Below are positions 19,209-28,596 of a stretch of 64,000 nt of DNA, one piece after another. Position numbers and translations under genes: made by a program. The stretch comes from Methanocaldococcus lauensis (lineage in GTDB: Archaea > AGJL01 > Methanococci > Methanococcales > Methanocaldococcaceae), in assembly GCF_902827225.1 (NCBI RefSeq), contig NZ_LR792632.1, forward strand, positions 1-64,000, in the 5' to 3' direction. Position 1 is the first letter of the stretch; each line of letters begins with the position of its first letter. The notes beneath the pieces are model-generated. The model worked only from the letters and a program-made list of their open reading frames with translations. It was not told where the DNA came from and ran no database searches.

Positions 19209-20447
19209 ATTAAAAAGATAATCGCCATATTATTGGGGGCTATTCTCATAGGAAGTGTGTTTTTAACAGGATGTACCCAAAAACAAGAAGAAGAAAATGT
19301 TATTAAAGTTGGATTGTTGGTTGATTTATCTGGAGGTTTGGCAACCTATGGAAACAATGAAAAGCATATCTGTGAAATTGCTGAAGAAAAAATAAACAAA
19401 TACTTTGAAGAGAAAGGAATACCTTACAAAGTTAAGCTCTATGTTGAAGACACAAAGGCAGATCCAAAGGTTTGTTTAGATAAAATGCAAGCACTCCATG
19501 CCATGGGAATAAACTTTTTCTTAGGTCCAATGGCAAGTGGAGAAGTTAAGAATGTTAAAAACTTCGTAAATTCAAACAAACTTGTAATTATATCACCATC
19601 TTCTACAGCTCCACCGGAAGCTATTGGATGTGCTAAACCAGAAGATAAGAAATATATATTTAGATTCGTCCCAACAGATAACTTCCAAGGAAATGCTATA
19701 GGTGATTTAGCTAAAGAACTTGGTTTAAAGAATGTTATTGTTATTTATAGAAAAGATGCATGGGGAGATGGTTTAGAGAAAGCTACTGTTGAGAAATTAA
19801 AAGCTAATGGAATAAAGGTTATAGATGAAATACCTTACGACCCTAACATTGGAGATTGGAGCCCAATAATTCAAACAGCAACAAATGATATTAGTGGAAA
19901 AGGAAACGATACAGGAATAATATTCATTGGTTATGAAGAAGTTGCAACACTCTTAGCTCAAATAAAAGATGACTCACCTTTATTAAACTACAAGTGGGTT
20001 GGATGTGATGGAACAGCAAACAGTAAAAAAGTTATAGAAGAAGTTAAGGATAAAGCAATAAAAGTTGGTTTATATTCAACAATGTTCTACTCTGAGACAG
20101 ATGAAGCAGAAAAGTTAAAAGAAGAATTTAAGAAGAGAGGTTACGGAGAACCAGACCAGTATGCATTAAATGTCTATGATGCGTTTTGGGTTGGAGCTAT
20201 TTCATACGCTGAAATGTTAAATGAATCTGGAAAATATGATGCCGATTTATTAGCTAAGAAGATAAAAGAGAACGCAATAAAATATTCCGAAGGGCAGTTT
20301 GGAGTTAAGTCAGTAACTGGATACATAAAATTAAATGAATGGAATGATAGAGCAAGTGGAAACTATGGAATCTTTGCAGTAACAAAAGACGGTTGGAAGT
20401 TAGTTGGAATCTGGGACTCAACAACTGGAAAAATCAGCTGGCAATAA
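19209..20447 (+). CDS. livJ: Branched-chain amino-acid ABC transporter, substrate-binding lipoprotein
   Basis: Periplasmic-type binding protein (LivJ-like, type I fold) of about 412 residues, anchored outside the membrane. A lipoprotein signal is clear: KKIIAILLGAILIGSVF then lipobox LTGC with the cysteine near residue 22. The mature part starts VIKVGLLVDLSG, as in amino-acid binding proteins. No ATG, GTG or TTG precedes the Lys-Lys part of the signal in frame; GGTGAT at 19200-19205 is followed after three bases by ATT, the same spacing used by ATG starts here, so I take ATT as the start. A TTG at 19233 would cut off the charged part of the signal. First gene of a five-gene transporter cluster. 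Confidence 0.85.
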   Translation: MKKIIAILLGAILIGSVFLTGCTQKQEEENVIKVGLLVDLSGGLATYGNNEKHICEIAEEKINKYFEEKGIPYKVKLYVEDTKADPKVCLDKMQALHAMGINFFLGPMASGEVKNVKNFVNSNKLVIISPSSTAPPEAIGCAKPEDKKYIFRFVPTDNFQGNAIGDLAKELGLKNVIVIYRKDAWGDGLEKATVEKLKANGIKVIDEIPYDPNIGDWSPIIQTATNDISGKGNDTGIIFIGYEEVATLLAQIKDDSPLLNYKWVGCDGTANSKKVIEEVKDKAIKVGLYSTMFYSETDEAEKLKEEFKKRGYGEPDQYALNVYDAFWVGAISYAEMLNESGKYDADLLAKKIKENAIKYSEGQFGVKSVTGYIKLNEWNDRASGNYGIFAVTKDGWKLVGIWDSTTGKISWQ

Positions 20448-20614
20448 ATTTTAATCTCTTTTTTCTTTTTTCTAATTTTTTAATTTTTGTTTTTGCTTCT
20501 ATAATTTTAAAACCTATTTTTTATTTTTTAGTTTTTTATCAATAAAGTATAAAAATTATAATTTTTTTATTTTTTAAATAGAGTTTTAATGCTACTTACT
20601 TTTTGAGGGATAAA

Positions 20615-21376
20615 ATGGAAATTTTGAGAACAGAGAATATTATAAAGTATTTTGGAGAGTTTAGAGCTTTAAATGGAGTCTCTATAAGTGTAAATAAAGG
20701 AGATGTTACATTAATTATAGGGCCAAATGGAAGTGGAAAATCTACACTAATAAATGTTATCACTGGGTTTTTAAAGGCAGATGAGGGGAAAGTTTATTTT
20801 GAAAATAAGGATATAACAAACAAAGAGCCAGCAGAACTCTATCATTATGGTATTGTTAGAACTTTCCAAACTCCACAACCTTTAAAAGAAATGACGGTTC
20901 TTGAAAATTTGTTAATAGGAGAGATTAATCCAGGAGAAAGTCCATTAAAAGCTCTGTTTTATAAAAAATGGATTCCAAAAGAGGAAGAGATTGTTGAAAA
21001 GGCATTCAAAATATTGGAATTTTTAAAATTATCTCACCTATATGATAGAAAAGCTGGAGAGTTGAGTGGAGGGCAGATGAAACTTGTTGAAATTGGAAGA
21101 GCTTTAATGACTAATCCAAAAATGATTGTTATGGATGAACCAATAGCTGGAGTTGCTCCAGGTTTAGCTCATGATATATTTAATCATGTCCTTGAATTGA
21201 AAGAGAAGGGAGTAACTTTCCTAATTATTGAACACAGGTTGGATATTGTTTTGAACTATATAGACCATTTATATGTTATGTTCAATGGGCAGATTATTGC
21301 TGAAGGTAAAGGAGAAGAAGAGATTAAAAAGGTTTTATCAGACCCAAAAGTTGTAGAAATTTATATTGGAGAGTAA
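20615..21376 (+). CDS. livG: Branched-chain amino-acid ABC transporter, ATPase LivG
   Basis: ATP-binding subunit of 254 residues. Walker [10 protein letters not shown] (near residues 36-44), Q-loop region RTFQTPQPL, signature LSGGQMKL, Walker B MIVMDEPIAG and the switch His in IIEHRLDIV are all present. The insertion after the Walker A and the EPIAGV form are typical of LivG rather than LivF. The ATG at 20615 follows TTGAGGGATAAA. A 15-base gap separates it from livF. Confidence 0.93.
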   Translation: MEILRTENIIKYFGEFRALNGVSISVNKGDVTLIIGPNGSGKSTLINVITGFLKADEGKVYFENKDITNKEPAELYHYGIVRTFQTPQPLKEMTVLENLLIGEINPGESPLKALFYKKWIPKEEEIVEKAFKILEFLKLSHLYDRKAGELSGGQMKLVEIGRALMTNPKMIVMDEPIAGVAPGLAHDIFNHVLELKEKGVTFLIIEHRLDIVLNYIDHLYVMFNGQIIAEGKGEEEIKKVLSDPKVVEIYIGE

Positions 21377-21391
21377 TATTTGGTGATGAAT

Positions 21392-22105
21392 ATGATAAAG
21401 GTAAAAAACCTAAATGCTGGATATGGAAAATTACAGATACTATTTGATGTGAATGCAAAAATAGAAAAAGGGAAGATTACAACAGTTGTAGGACCTAATG
21501 GTAGTGGAAAATCTACATTTTTAAAAACTTTGTTTGGTTTAACAAAGATATATTCTGGAGAGATTATATTTAAAGATAAAGATATAGCAAAAGTTCCTCC
21601 TCACAAAAAAGCAAGGATGAAAATAGCTTATTTACCACAAACAAACAACGTATTTGCTAATTTAACTGTTGAAGAAAACTTAAAGATTGCAGGCTATGTG
21701 CTAAATAAAGATAAAGTTAAAGAGAGGATAGAAATTGCTTTAAATGTATTTCCAGAGCTTAAAGATATTTTAAAGAGAAAAGCAGGAACACTAAGTGGAG
21801 GGCAAAGACAATTTTTAGCTATGGGAATGGCTTTGGTTAGAGATGCTGAAGTTTTAATGTTAGATGAGCCAACAGCTCAACTATCACCAAAACTTGCAGA
21901 AGTGATTTTTGAAAAGATTATTGAGATGAGGGATAACTTTGGATTAACAATTTTGTTAGTTGAGCAGAATGCAAAGAGAGCTTTAGAGATTAGTGATAAC
22001 GGATACATGTTTGTTAGTGGAAGAGTAGCATTTGAAGGAACTGCTGAAGAATTATTGAATCATGAGAAGTTTAAAGAATATTCATTAGGAATAACAGCAA
22101 TTTAA
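21392..22105 (+). CDS. livF: Branched-chain amino-acid ABC transporter, ATPase LivF
   Basis: Second ATPase of the transporter, 237 residues. Walker [10 protein letters not shown] near residues 31-39, signature LSGGQRQ, Walker [14 protein letters not shown] and switch VEQNAKRAL (LivF has Gln-Asn after Glu) are visible. The ATG at 21392 follows GGTGATGAAT; nearby TTG, GTG and ATG codons form part of that box. The stop is ten bases before the livH start. Confidence 0.93.
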   Translation: MIKVKNLNAGYGKLQILFDVNAKIEKGKITTVVGPNGSGKSTFLKTLFGLTKIYSGEIIFKDKDIAKVPPHKKARMKIAYLPQTNNVFANLTVEENLKIAGYVLNKDKVKERIEIALNVFPELKDILKRKAGTLSGGQRQFLAMGMALVRDAEVLMLDEPTAQLSPKLAEVIFEKIIEMRDNFGLTILLVEQNAKRALEISDNGYMFVSGRVAFEGTAEELLNHEKFKEYSLGITAI

Positions 22106-22115
22106 GGTGAAAATA

Positions 22116-23027
22116 ATGATTTTAGAAGGAGCAATTATTTATTCCAACCTTTTAGTTTTATTGGCTTTAGGATTAACTCTAACTTATATAACAACAAACG
22201 TTCCAAACTTTGCCCAAGGAAGTTATGCAATAGTTGGGAGTTATGTTGCTTTAACCATGTTGAAGTTGTTTGATATAAGTCCTTATCTTTCTCTGCCAGT
22301 ATTATTTGTTGTTGGGGCAGTTGTTGGTTTAGTAACTTACTTAGCTTTAAAGCCATTGATAAAAAGAGGAGCTTCAGTAGAGATTTTAATGATTGCTACA
22401 TTGGCAATTGATTTGATATTGTTGGGGGTTATTGGAGCTTATTCTGAAATATTAAGTGCAATTGTTGGCTCTACTCAGGCAAAATTCGTTTTTGCAAACT
22501 TAGACTTCAGTTTATTTGGATTTAAAGGAATTTTGTTCGTTTCAACATTTGTTATTATTTTACTATTAATTGGGCTTTATCTTCTGTTGTATAAAACAAA
22601 GTTTGGTATTGCTTTAAGAGCATCAATGGAAAATCCTTCCCTTGCTCAAACAGTGGGTATTGATGTAGAAAAAACAAGATTATTCTCTTGGATTCTATCT
22701 GGAGCTTTAGCTGGGATTGCTGGAGGACTTTTACCTTTCATGCAAGAAATTGTTCCAGCTACAGGAGGTTTAATAATTATTTCAATCTTCGCAGCGAGTA
22801 TTGTTGGAGGATTGAGACATATAAGCGGGGCGTTAATTGGAGGTTATATAATTGGAGTATCTGAGAGTTTAATAACCTATTACTTGGCATCAGCATTTGG
22901 AACTGGATTCTTAGTTTATGGAAAGGTTATCTCTCTAATTATAATGATAATAACATTGTTAGTTACGCCTTATGGAATTACAGGGGTTGATTGGAAGAAA
23001 GTTAAAAAAATGCTTTCCACTTCATAA
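22116..23027 (+). CDS. livH: Branched-chain amino-acid ABC transporter, permease LivH
   Basis: Integral membrane permease of 303 residues with about eight hydrophobic helices. The cytoplasmic-loop motif GIALRASMENPSLAQTVGID near residue 180, which docks with the ATPase, and the following GALAGIAGGL mark the LivH/LivM family. The ATG at 22116 stands after AAGGTGAAAATA. It pairs with LivM from the next gene. Confidence 0.92.
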   Translation: MILEGAIIYSNLLVLLALGLTLTYITTNVPNFAQGSYAIVGSYVALTMLKLFDISPYLSLPVLFVVGAVVGLVTYLALKPLIKRGASVEILMIATLAIDLILLGVIGAYSEILSAIVGSTQAKFVFANLDFSLFGFKGILFVSTFVIILLLIGLYLLLYKTKFGIALRASMENPSLAQTVGIDVEKTRLFSWILSGALAGIAGGLLPFMQEIVPATGGLIIISIFAASIVGGLRHISGALIGGYIIGVSESLITYYLASAFGTGFLVYGKVISLIIMIITLLVTPYGITGVDWKKVKKMLSTS

Positions 23028-23049
23028 TTTAATTTTTTGAGGTGAAAAA

Positions 23050-24090
23050 ATGATTGTTGAGCTTATATCATTAATCTTATTGTGGTTTGGTATCTATTAT
23101 ATAGTATCATTATCCTTAAATATGGAATTTGGTTACGCTGGAATCCCAAACTTTGGTAAAGCTTTATCTGTTTTAGTTGGGGCAATTGCAGTTGGAGGAA
23201 TTTTAGATAGGTTGTTAATGCTTTATTTTGGTGTTGGAGGAGGGTTGATTGAAGGCTCTACTTACGCAACATCTATGATAAATGATGTAATTGCTTCAAA
23301 TCCGTTAGTTGGGATAGGAATTTTAATATTATCTATAATATTAGCTTCAATTTTAGGATTTATTGTTGGAGCCATCTTTATTCTACCAAGTGCTAAGTTA
23401 AAAGAGGACTATTTGGGGATTACCTTATTGGCAATAAGTGAGGCAGTATTTTTAGTTTGTACCTATGATTTAAATATAATTGGTGGATATTATGGAATCT
23501 CCACTCCAGATATTTTAGCGTTTGTCTCTGGGGAGTATAGAGGTTGGGTATTTACAGGAATAGTATTATTTATTGCCTTCTTAGTTTATTTATTCTTTGA
23601 AAGATTGCTAAATACACCATTTGGGAGAATATTGAAAGCAATGAGAGAAAATGAAGACACTGTTAAGGCATTTGGTAGAGACATAATGAAGTTGAGGATA
23701 AAAACAATGGCAATTGGTTCTGCAATTGGTGCAATTGCTGGGGCTTTGTATTCCTTATATACAGTAAATATAGTTGCTAATGCATTTACAAGGGTTGAAT
23801 GGACGTTTTTCCCATTCTTAATGGTTTTATTGGGAGGAAAGGGAAATAATAAAGGAGTAGCTTTGGGGGTTTTATGTTATGTTATAGTTAAAGTATTATT
23901 AGATGTTTATAAGTATGACTTAAAATATACCTTAAATATTCCATTTGAGCCTGTTTGGTTATCTTATATACTATTTGGAGTTTTAATGCTTCTCATTCTT
24001 TACTATAAACCGTCTGGTTTAATCCCTGAAAAACCAATTTTAACTCCTCCAATGAAAAAGAAAATTATGGAAATTAGTAATAATAAATAA
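23050..24090 (+). CDS. livM: Branched-chain amino-acid ABC transporter, permease LivM
   Basis: Second permease, 346 residues, with nine to ten predicted membrane segments. The coupling motif GRILKAMRENEDTVKAFGRD near residues 196-215 and AIGSAIGAIAGALYSLY are typical of LivM. GAGGTGAAAAA precedes the ATG. With livJ, livG, livF and livH it completes the set; the longer gap after livJ (about 165 bp, A+T-rich with T-runs) fits a partial terminator that would give more binding protein than transporter. Confidence 0.92.
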   Translation: MIVELISLILLWFGIYYIVSLSLNMEFGYAGIPNFGKALSVLVGAIAVGGILDRLLMLYFGVGGGLIEGSTYATSMINDVIASNPLVGIGILILSIILASILGFIVGAIFILPSAKLKEDYLGITLLAISEAVFLVCTYDLNIIGGYYGISTPDILAFVSGEYRGWVFTGIVLFIAFLVYLFFERLLNTPFGRILKAMRENEDTVKAFGRDIMKLRIKTMAIGSAIGAIAGALYSLYTVNIVANAFTRVEWTFFPFLMVLLGGKGNNKGVALGVLCYVIVKVLLDVYKYDLKYTLNIPFEPVWLSYILFGVLMLLILYYKPSGLIPEKPILTPPMKKKIMEISNNK

Positions 24091-24247
24091 TTTATAATAA
24101 ATAATAGTGGATATTAAAATTTTTATCTTTTTTAAATAATTTTATAATAAAAAGTCCTAAAATCTAAAAATCTAAAATTTAAATTATATTTTAAAATCAA
24201 AATCACTATAAAATTCCAATAAAATACTGTGGTTTTTTGGTGATAAA

Positions 24248-24736
24248 ATGATAATTAAAGGTAGAGTTCATAAATATGGGGATGATGTAGATACTGATGC
24301 TATTATTCCTGGTCCATATTTGAGAACTACAGACCCTTACGAATTGGCAAAATACTGTATGGCAGGGATTGATGAAAATTTCCCAAAAAAAGTTAAAGAA
24401 GGAGATGTTATAGTTGCAGGAGAAAACTTTGGATGTGGTTCAAGTAGGGAACAAGCTGTAATAGCAATAAAATACTGTGGTATTAAAGCGGTTATAGCAA
24501 AGAGTTTCGCAAGAATTTTTTATAGAAATGCCATAAATATTGGTCTAATTCCTATAATTGCAAATACTGATGAAATTGAGGATGGAGATATAATAGAAAT
24601 CGACTTAGATAAAGAAGTTATAAAAATAATTAATAAAAACAAGACCATAAAGTGTAAAGCTCCAAAAGGTTTAGAATGGGAAATTCTGAACGCAGGAGGG
24701 TTAGTAAATTATTTTAAAAAGAAAAAAAGGTGCTAA
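24248..24736 (+). CDS. hacB: Homoaconitase small subunit (isopropylmalate isomerase-like)
   Basis: Small subunit of 162 residues of a heterodimeric aconitase-family enzyme. The loop that decides substrate reads PGPYLRT (residues 23-29); YLRT is the version known from methanogen homoaconitase, which makes the longer 2-oxoacids for coenzyme B, whereas LeuD proteins have another motif there. [13 protein letters not shown] near residues 59-71 is the conserved small-subunit signature. The large subunit is not in the window. The next gene begins three bases after the stop. Confidence 0.88.
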   Translation: MIIKGRVHKYGDDVDTDAIIPGPYLRTTDPYELAKYCMAGIDENFPKKVKEGDVIVAGENFGCGSSREQAVIAIKYCGIKAVIAKSFARIFYRNAINIGLIPIIANTDEIEDGDIIEIDLDKEVIKIINKNKTIKCKAPKGLEWEILNAGGLVNYFKKKKRC

Positions 24737-24739
24737 ACT

Positions 24740-25228
24740 ATGCTTTTAGAACTAAATGGATTACACGCAGGTTTAAGGTTTTCATCTGCCCATATTGTAT
24801 TTGGACATCCAACTTGTGGGGTTATTCATGGGCATTCATACTATGTTGATGTAAAAATTAATGGAGAAAGATTTGGAGAATTCAACTTTGTCTGTGACTT
24901 TAAAATAATTAAAAAAATTGTAAAAGAGATTTGTGATAGTATAGATCATAAATTAATACTTCCAAAAAATCATAAAGATGTTTATTATGAGTTGAGAGAC
25001 ACAACCCTATATTTTAAATATAAGAACAAAGAATACTCTATCCCTGTGGAAGATGTGATTTTATTACCTATTCCTTCCACCACTGCTGAGGATTTAGCAA
25101 TATATTTTGCTAATGAAATTTCAAAAAAATTAAAAGATCTTGGTTTTTCTAATATAAATTGGATAGAAGTTTCTATCAACGAAGGAATAGGACAGGGTGC
25201 ATGTTATAGAATGTATTTAAAACCATAG
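24740..25228 (+). CDS. 6-pyruvoyltetrahydropterin synthase/QueD family protein
   Basis: PTPS-fold protein of 162 residues. The zinc histidines appear as H18 (SSAHIVFGH) and the pair in CGVIHGHSYYV; the cysteine three residues before HGH is the catalytic position of QueD and of true PTPS. That points to 6-carboxytetrahydropterin synthase, the preQ0 branch of archaeosine synthesis, or a pterin enzyme of methanopterin synthesis. RaSEA, a late archaeosine enzyme, is encoded at 37.9 kb. The stop codon lies inside the first hairpin of the repeat patch downstream. Confidence 0.8.
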   Translation: MLLELNGLHAGLRFSSAHIVFGHPTCGVIHGHSYYVDVKINGERFGEFNFVCDFKIIKKIVKEICDSIDHKLILPKNHKDVYYELRDTTLYFKYKNKEYSIPVEDVILLPIPSTTAEDLAIYFANEISKKLKDLGFSNINWIEVSINEGIGQGACYRMYLKP

Positions 25229-25249
25229 AGGGGGTGAAACCCCCTCTAT
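25225..25249. terminator. Perfect hairpin at the end of the PTPS-family gene
   Basis: ATAGAGGGGG-TGAAA-CCCCCTCTAT, 10-bp arms and a 5-base loop, overlapping the stop codon. It is the first unit of the repeat patch and may also act as an RNA 3'-end stabiliser or terminator. Confidence 0.45.
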
Positions 25250-25436
25250 TGGTATACTCCCCCATATGCTTGTATATTTTTAATTTCCATAAGGCTTCGC
25301 CCTATTGGTATACTCATAATTAAACAAAAAAGGCAAATATTCGGGGGTATATCAATAGGGGGTGAAACCCCCTATGGAGCAATAGAGGGCCTTCCTTCTA
25401 TGCGGTGTATATCAATAGGGGGCAGAGCCCCTTCTA
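25225..25436. repeat. Compound patch of five related palindromes
   Basis: Five hairpins with ATAG...CTAT outer ends: 25225-25249, 25289-25305 (AGGC-TTC-GCCC core), 25355-25375 (AGGGGG-TGAAA-CCCCCT core), 25382-25401 and 25415-25436 (core GGGGGC-AGA-GCCCCTT). Two direct copies of CTATTGGTATACTC (25246-25259, 25302-25315) face two direct copies of GTATATCAATAGGGGG (25347-25362, 25407-25422); the two motifs are inverted versions of each other with one difference. So about two units point one way and two the other, like bacterial BIME clusters. Not a CRISPR: units are unequal and spacers are not uniform. Confidence 0.85.
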
Positions 25437-25456
25437 TGGTTATGAGAGGTGAAATA

Positions 25457-26509
25457 ATGGATAGAATATTAGAGAAGGTTAAAGAGAGATCAGAGATTCC
25501 AGTATATGATAAATCTATAGAGAATGTTTTATCAGCAATATTGACATCAGAAGATTTTTGGAAAATTGTTGATTTGAGTGAAGAACCCCTTCCATTAGTA
25601 GCGGATATTATAAGAGTTTTGGAAGAGGAGGGATTATTAAAAATAGAAGATAGTATAAAATTAACTGAAAAAGGTTATGAGTTTGTAAAAGAGTATGGAA
25701 TTAGTAAAAAGATGGACGATATATGTGAATGTTGCGAAGGGAGAGGAGTTTCTTTAAAGAACTATAAAGATTTATTAGAAAAGTTTAAAGAGATTGTCAA
25801 AAATAGACCTATGCCCAAACACGAATATGACCAAGGTTTCGTTACTCCTGAATGCACAGTTTCGAGAATCGCTTTAATGAATTCAAGAGGTGATTTATTC
25901 AATAAAAATGTTTTAGTTTTAGGAGACGATGATTTAACAAGTATTGCCTTAATGCTTTCAAATCTTCCAAGAAAAATCGTAGTTGTAGATATTGATGAGA
26001 GACTAATTAATTTCATAAAAGAAGTTGCTGAACAGTTAAACTACAAAAATATTGAAGTTATCACATTAGATTTAAGAAAACCACTTCCAGAAAAGTATAG
26101 TAGAGCGTTTGATACATTTATTACAGACCCTCCTGAAACTGTATATGCAATAAAAACATTTATTGGTAGAGGAATTTCAGCATTAAAAGGAGAGAGAAGA
26201 GCAGGATACTTTGGAATTACAAGAAGAGAAAGTTCCTTAGACAAGTGGAGAGAAATTCAAAGAACATTAATAAATGAGTTCAATGTAGTTATAACTGATA
26301 TAATTAGAAATTTCAATCACTATGTAAATTGGGGCTATGATGAAGAAACAAGAGCCTGGAAGTTAGCTCCAATTAAGAAAAAACCAAAAGATATTTGGTA
26401 TAAATCATATATGTTTAGAATAGAAACCTTAAAAGATAGTAAAGGTTTTGAAGAGGAAGTAGATATTGGAGATGAATTATACAATGATGCCGAAAGTTCA
26501 ACAACATAA
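25457..26509 (+). CDS. bpsA: N4-bis(aminopropyl)spermidine synthase
   Basis: Aminopropyltransferase of 350 residues that makes branched polyamines in hyperthermophiles. An N-terminal winged-helix-like domain (residues 1-90) is followed by CECCEGRG, the SAM-fold core with LVLGDDDLTSIAL and VVDIDERL, and the DPPETVYAIK motif near residue 218, all seen in BpsA (old DUF43). The start is the ATG at 25457 after GAGAGGTGAAATA; the frame also stays open upstream through the repeat patch, which is not coding. Branched polyamines stabilise nucleic acids at high temperature. Confidence 0.92.
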   Translation: MDRILEKVKERSEIPVYDKSIENVLSAILTSEDFWKIVDLSEEPLPLVADIIRVLEEEGLLKIEDSIKLTEKGYEFVKEYGISKKMDDICECCEGRGVSLKNYKDLLEKFKEIVKNRPMPKHEYDQGFVTPECTVSRIALMNSRGDLFNKNVLVLGDDDLTSIALMLSNLPRKIVVVDIDERLINFIKEVAEQLNYKNIEVITLDLRKPLPEKYSRAFDTFITDPPETVYAIKTFIGRGISALKGERRAGYFGITRRESSLDKWREIQRTLINEFNVVITDIIRNFNHYVNWGYDEETRAWKLAPIKKKPKDIWYKSYMFRIETLKDSKGFEEEVDIGDELYNDAESSTT

Positions 26510-26522
26510 AAATTAAAAAAGA

Positions 26523-27296
26523 TTAAATATTTTCACATAGGTATTTTAATGCCTCTTCTTCCATAAAATGTAGTTTTCCTGGAATTATTATTGAATGTAA
26601 AGGTTTTCCAAAATCATAATTAATTAAATCTTTTATTTTTCCGTAAACTAATTTTGGTTTTAAACTACCCAATCTTGCAACTACTACAACCTTAGTTTCT
26701 TCACTCAATACATTTTCTTTTTTTCTATTCTCCAATTCTAATAAAATTTTTAATCCTTCGTTAGCAGTCATAAATCTTTTTTCATTTTCTTCTATCCTTA
26801 TATCTAATAAACAAAGAGTATGTAATCCCCTCTCTAAGTTTTCTTTTATTACATTATATGGAGTTTCTGGGAAATAATTTTCCTCTGGGAAGACAATTGA
26901 TGTAGTTTTGCCAAATTTATATAATTGTAATCCAGTGATTCCTACTGCCGAATAAATTGATGGAGCATTTATAATTAAAACTTCAATTCCTCTCTTTTTT
27001 GCCTCAATTGCCAAATCTATATGGGTTGTTGCGACCATAGGGTCTCCAGCGGTTAAAAACATTATATCTTTGTCTTTTGCTTCCTCTATTATTTTATAGC
27101 CTTCATATTCAACATCTTTTCTACTTAAAACATGTATTTTTTTACCTAAAACTTCCTCTATTTTTTCTATAGTTGTGCCAGTTAAAATAGATGTGTAAAA
27201 TTCTGCATAAATTTTATCTACCTTTTTAGCAAATTTTAAAGTTTTTAGAGTCATATCATTTTCATCATACAATCCTAATCCAGCAAAGACTATCAT
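26523..27296 (-). CDS. dphB: Diphthine synthase
   Basis: SAM-dependent methyltransferase of 257 residues that modifies the target histidine of elongation factor 2 toward diphthamide. It has the class III (tetrapyrrole-methylase-like) fold with VFAGLGLYDENDMT at the start, FLTAGDPMVATTH near residues 83-95 and INAPSIYSAVGITGLQLYKFG, all characteristic of DphB. The ATG at 27296 fits after GGTGATATTA. It converges on bpsA with 14 bases between stops. Confidence 0.95.
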   Translation of the reverse strand: MIVFAGLGLYDENDMTLKTLKFAKKVDKIYAEFYTSILTGTTIEKIEEVLGKKIHVLSRKDVEYEGYKIIEEAKDKDIMFLTAGDPMVATTHIDLAIEAKKRGIEVLIINAPSIYSAVGITGLQLYKFGKTTSIVFPEENYFPETPYNVIKENLERGLHTLCLLDIRIEENEKRFMTANEGLKILLELENRKKENVLSEETKVVVVARLGSLKPKLVYGKIKDLINYDFGKPLHSIIIPGKLHFMEEEALKYLCENI

Positions 27297-27421
27297 TAAT
27301 ATCACCTACGATAAATTAATAAACATAAAAAACCATAGACCTATGTTAAATTTAATTAAAATTTAAGTTAATTTAAACTAATTACTATTACTATATTACT
27401 ATAATCCTTAATGGTGAGGTA

Positions 27422-28585
27422 ATGGAGAACTATTACTACATATTTTTTATTATACTGTCGATAATTTTTATTGTTCCAAACTTATTAAAGAGATTTAACA
27501 TCCCAGTTATAACCTCTATAATGATTGCAGGAATGATTATTGGACCCTATGGATTAGGAATTTTACAATTAGATGAAACTTTAAAAGTTCTATCTGAGCT
27601 TGGAGCAATTATGTTAATGTTTTTAGCTGGCTTAGAAGTAGATAACGAAACTTTAAGAGGGGAATTAAAAAATTCATTATTATTGGCATTATTTTCTTTA
27701 ATAATTCCAGGAATTGGAGGATATTTGGTTGGAGAATATTTGAACCTTGGATTTATTGGAAGTTTATTGTATGCAGTAATTTTTGCTTCACACTCTGTAG
27801 CTATTGTTTATGGAATTCTAAACGAGTTAAATATGGTTAAAACAAGATTAGGTACTATAATATTAAGTGCTACGATTGTTGTTGATTTATTAACTTTATT
27901 GCTACTTTCAGTAGTTATAAAGTTAGGAGTTGGAGAAAGCAATATAGGAATATTCCTATTAGAAGCATTTTTATACATTGTTGTATTATTATTGGCAATT
28001 CCTTATGTATCTAAGTATATTCTTAAATTATTTGAAAAACTTCACGCACAGAGGATTCATTATATTTTATTTATTATATTTATAGCAATAATAATTGGAG
28101 AAATCCTTGGAATTCATCCAATAGTTGGAGCTTTTATATGTGGAGTTGCTGTTAGTGAGGCATTAACTAAAGAAGAACACGACGAACTATTAAATAAAAA
28201 TTTAAATGCAATTGGTTATGGATTTTTTATTCCAATATTCTTTTTAGTTTTGGGAATGGAAACTAATCTTAAAGTAGTTTTTAATTTAAGCAATTTGGAA
28301 CTATTGTTAATTACATTAATTTCAGCAATATCTTTAAAATTTATTTCAGGTTTATTTGCGTTAAAATTACTAAAATTTGATAAACTAAGAAGTATCTTTG
28401 GAAGTTTATTAACAATTCCAAAAATTTCAGCCTCATTAGTTGCGGCATCAATTGGAAAAGAGTTTGGTTTAATAGATAACAGTATATTCGTAACAATCGT
28501 AACTCTCTCTATAATCACATCTATAATAACTCCAATCTTAGCAAAACATATATTTATTCAAAAATGTAGTAATAATAATCATTAG
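27422..28585 (+). CDS. Na+/H+ antiporter, CPA2 family (NapA/KefB type)
   Basis: Integral membrane protein of 387 residues with about twelve hydrophobic helices. Typical motifs are GMIIGPYGLGI near residues 36-46, LGAIMLMFLAGLEVD near 60-74, and the ion-binding region ATIVVDLLTLLLL with an acidic residue in TM5; IPIFFLVLGMETN is also a family hallmark. A single Asp (not Asp-Asp) in the helix 5 motif is seen. It probably exports sodium. No C-terminal nucleotide-binding domain is present. Transcribed away from dphB after GGTGAGGTA. Confidence 0.88.
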   Translation: MENYYYIFFIILSIIFIVPNLLKRFNIPVITSIMIAGMIIGPYGLGILQLDETLKVLSELGAIMLMFLAGLEVDNETLRGELKNSLLLALFSLIIPGIGGYLVGEYLNLGFIGSLLYAVIFASHSVAIVYGILNELNMVKTRLGTIILSATIVVDLLTLLLLSVVIKLGVGESNIGIFLLEAFLYIVVLLLAIPYVSKYILKLFEKLHAQRIHYILFIIFIAIIIGEILGIHPIVGAFICGVAVSEALTKEEHDELLNKNLNAIGYGFFIPIFFLVLGMETNLKVVFNLSNLELLLITLISAISLKFISGLFALKLLKFDKLRSIFGSLLTIPKISASLVAASIGKEFGLIDNSIFVTIVTLSIITSIITPILAKHIFIQKCSNNNH

Positions 28586-28596
28586 AATATTAATAA

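Noticed and set aside
25225..25436. CRISPR array
   Set aside because: Units vary in length and orientation, spacers are irregular, and no cas gene is near.
25400..25456. Longer bpsA start inside the repeat patch
   Set aside because: The extra 19 residues come from palindromic repeat DNA; GAGGTGA stands before the ATG at 25457.
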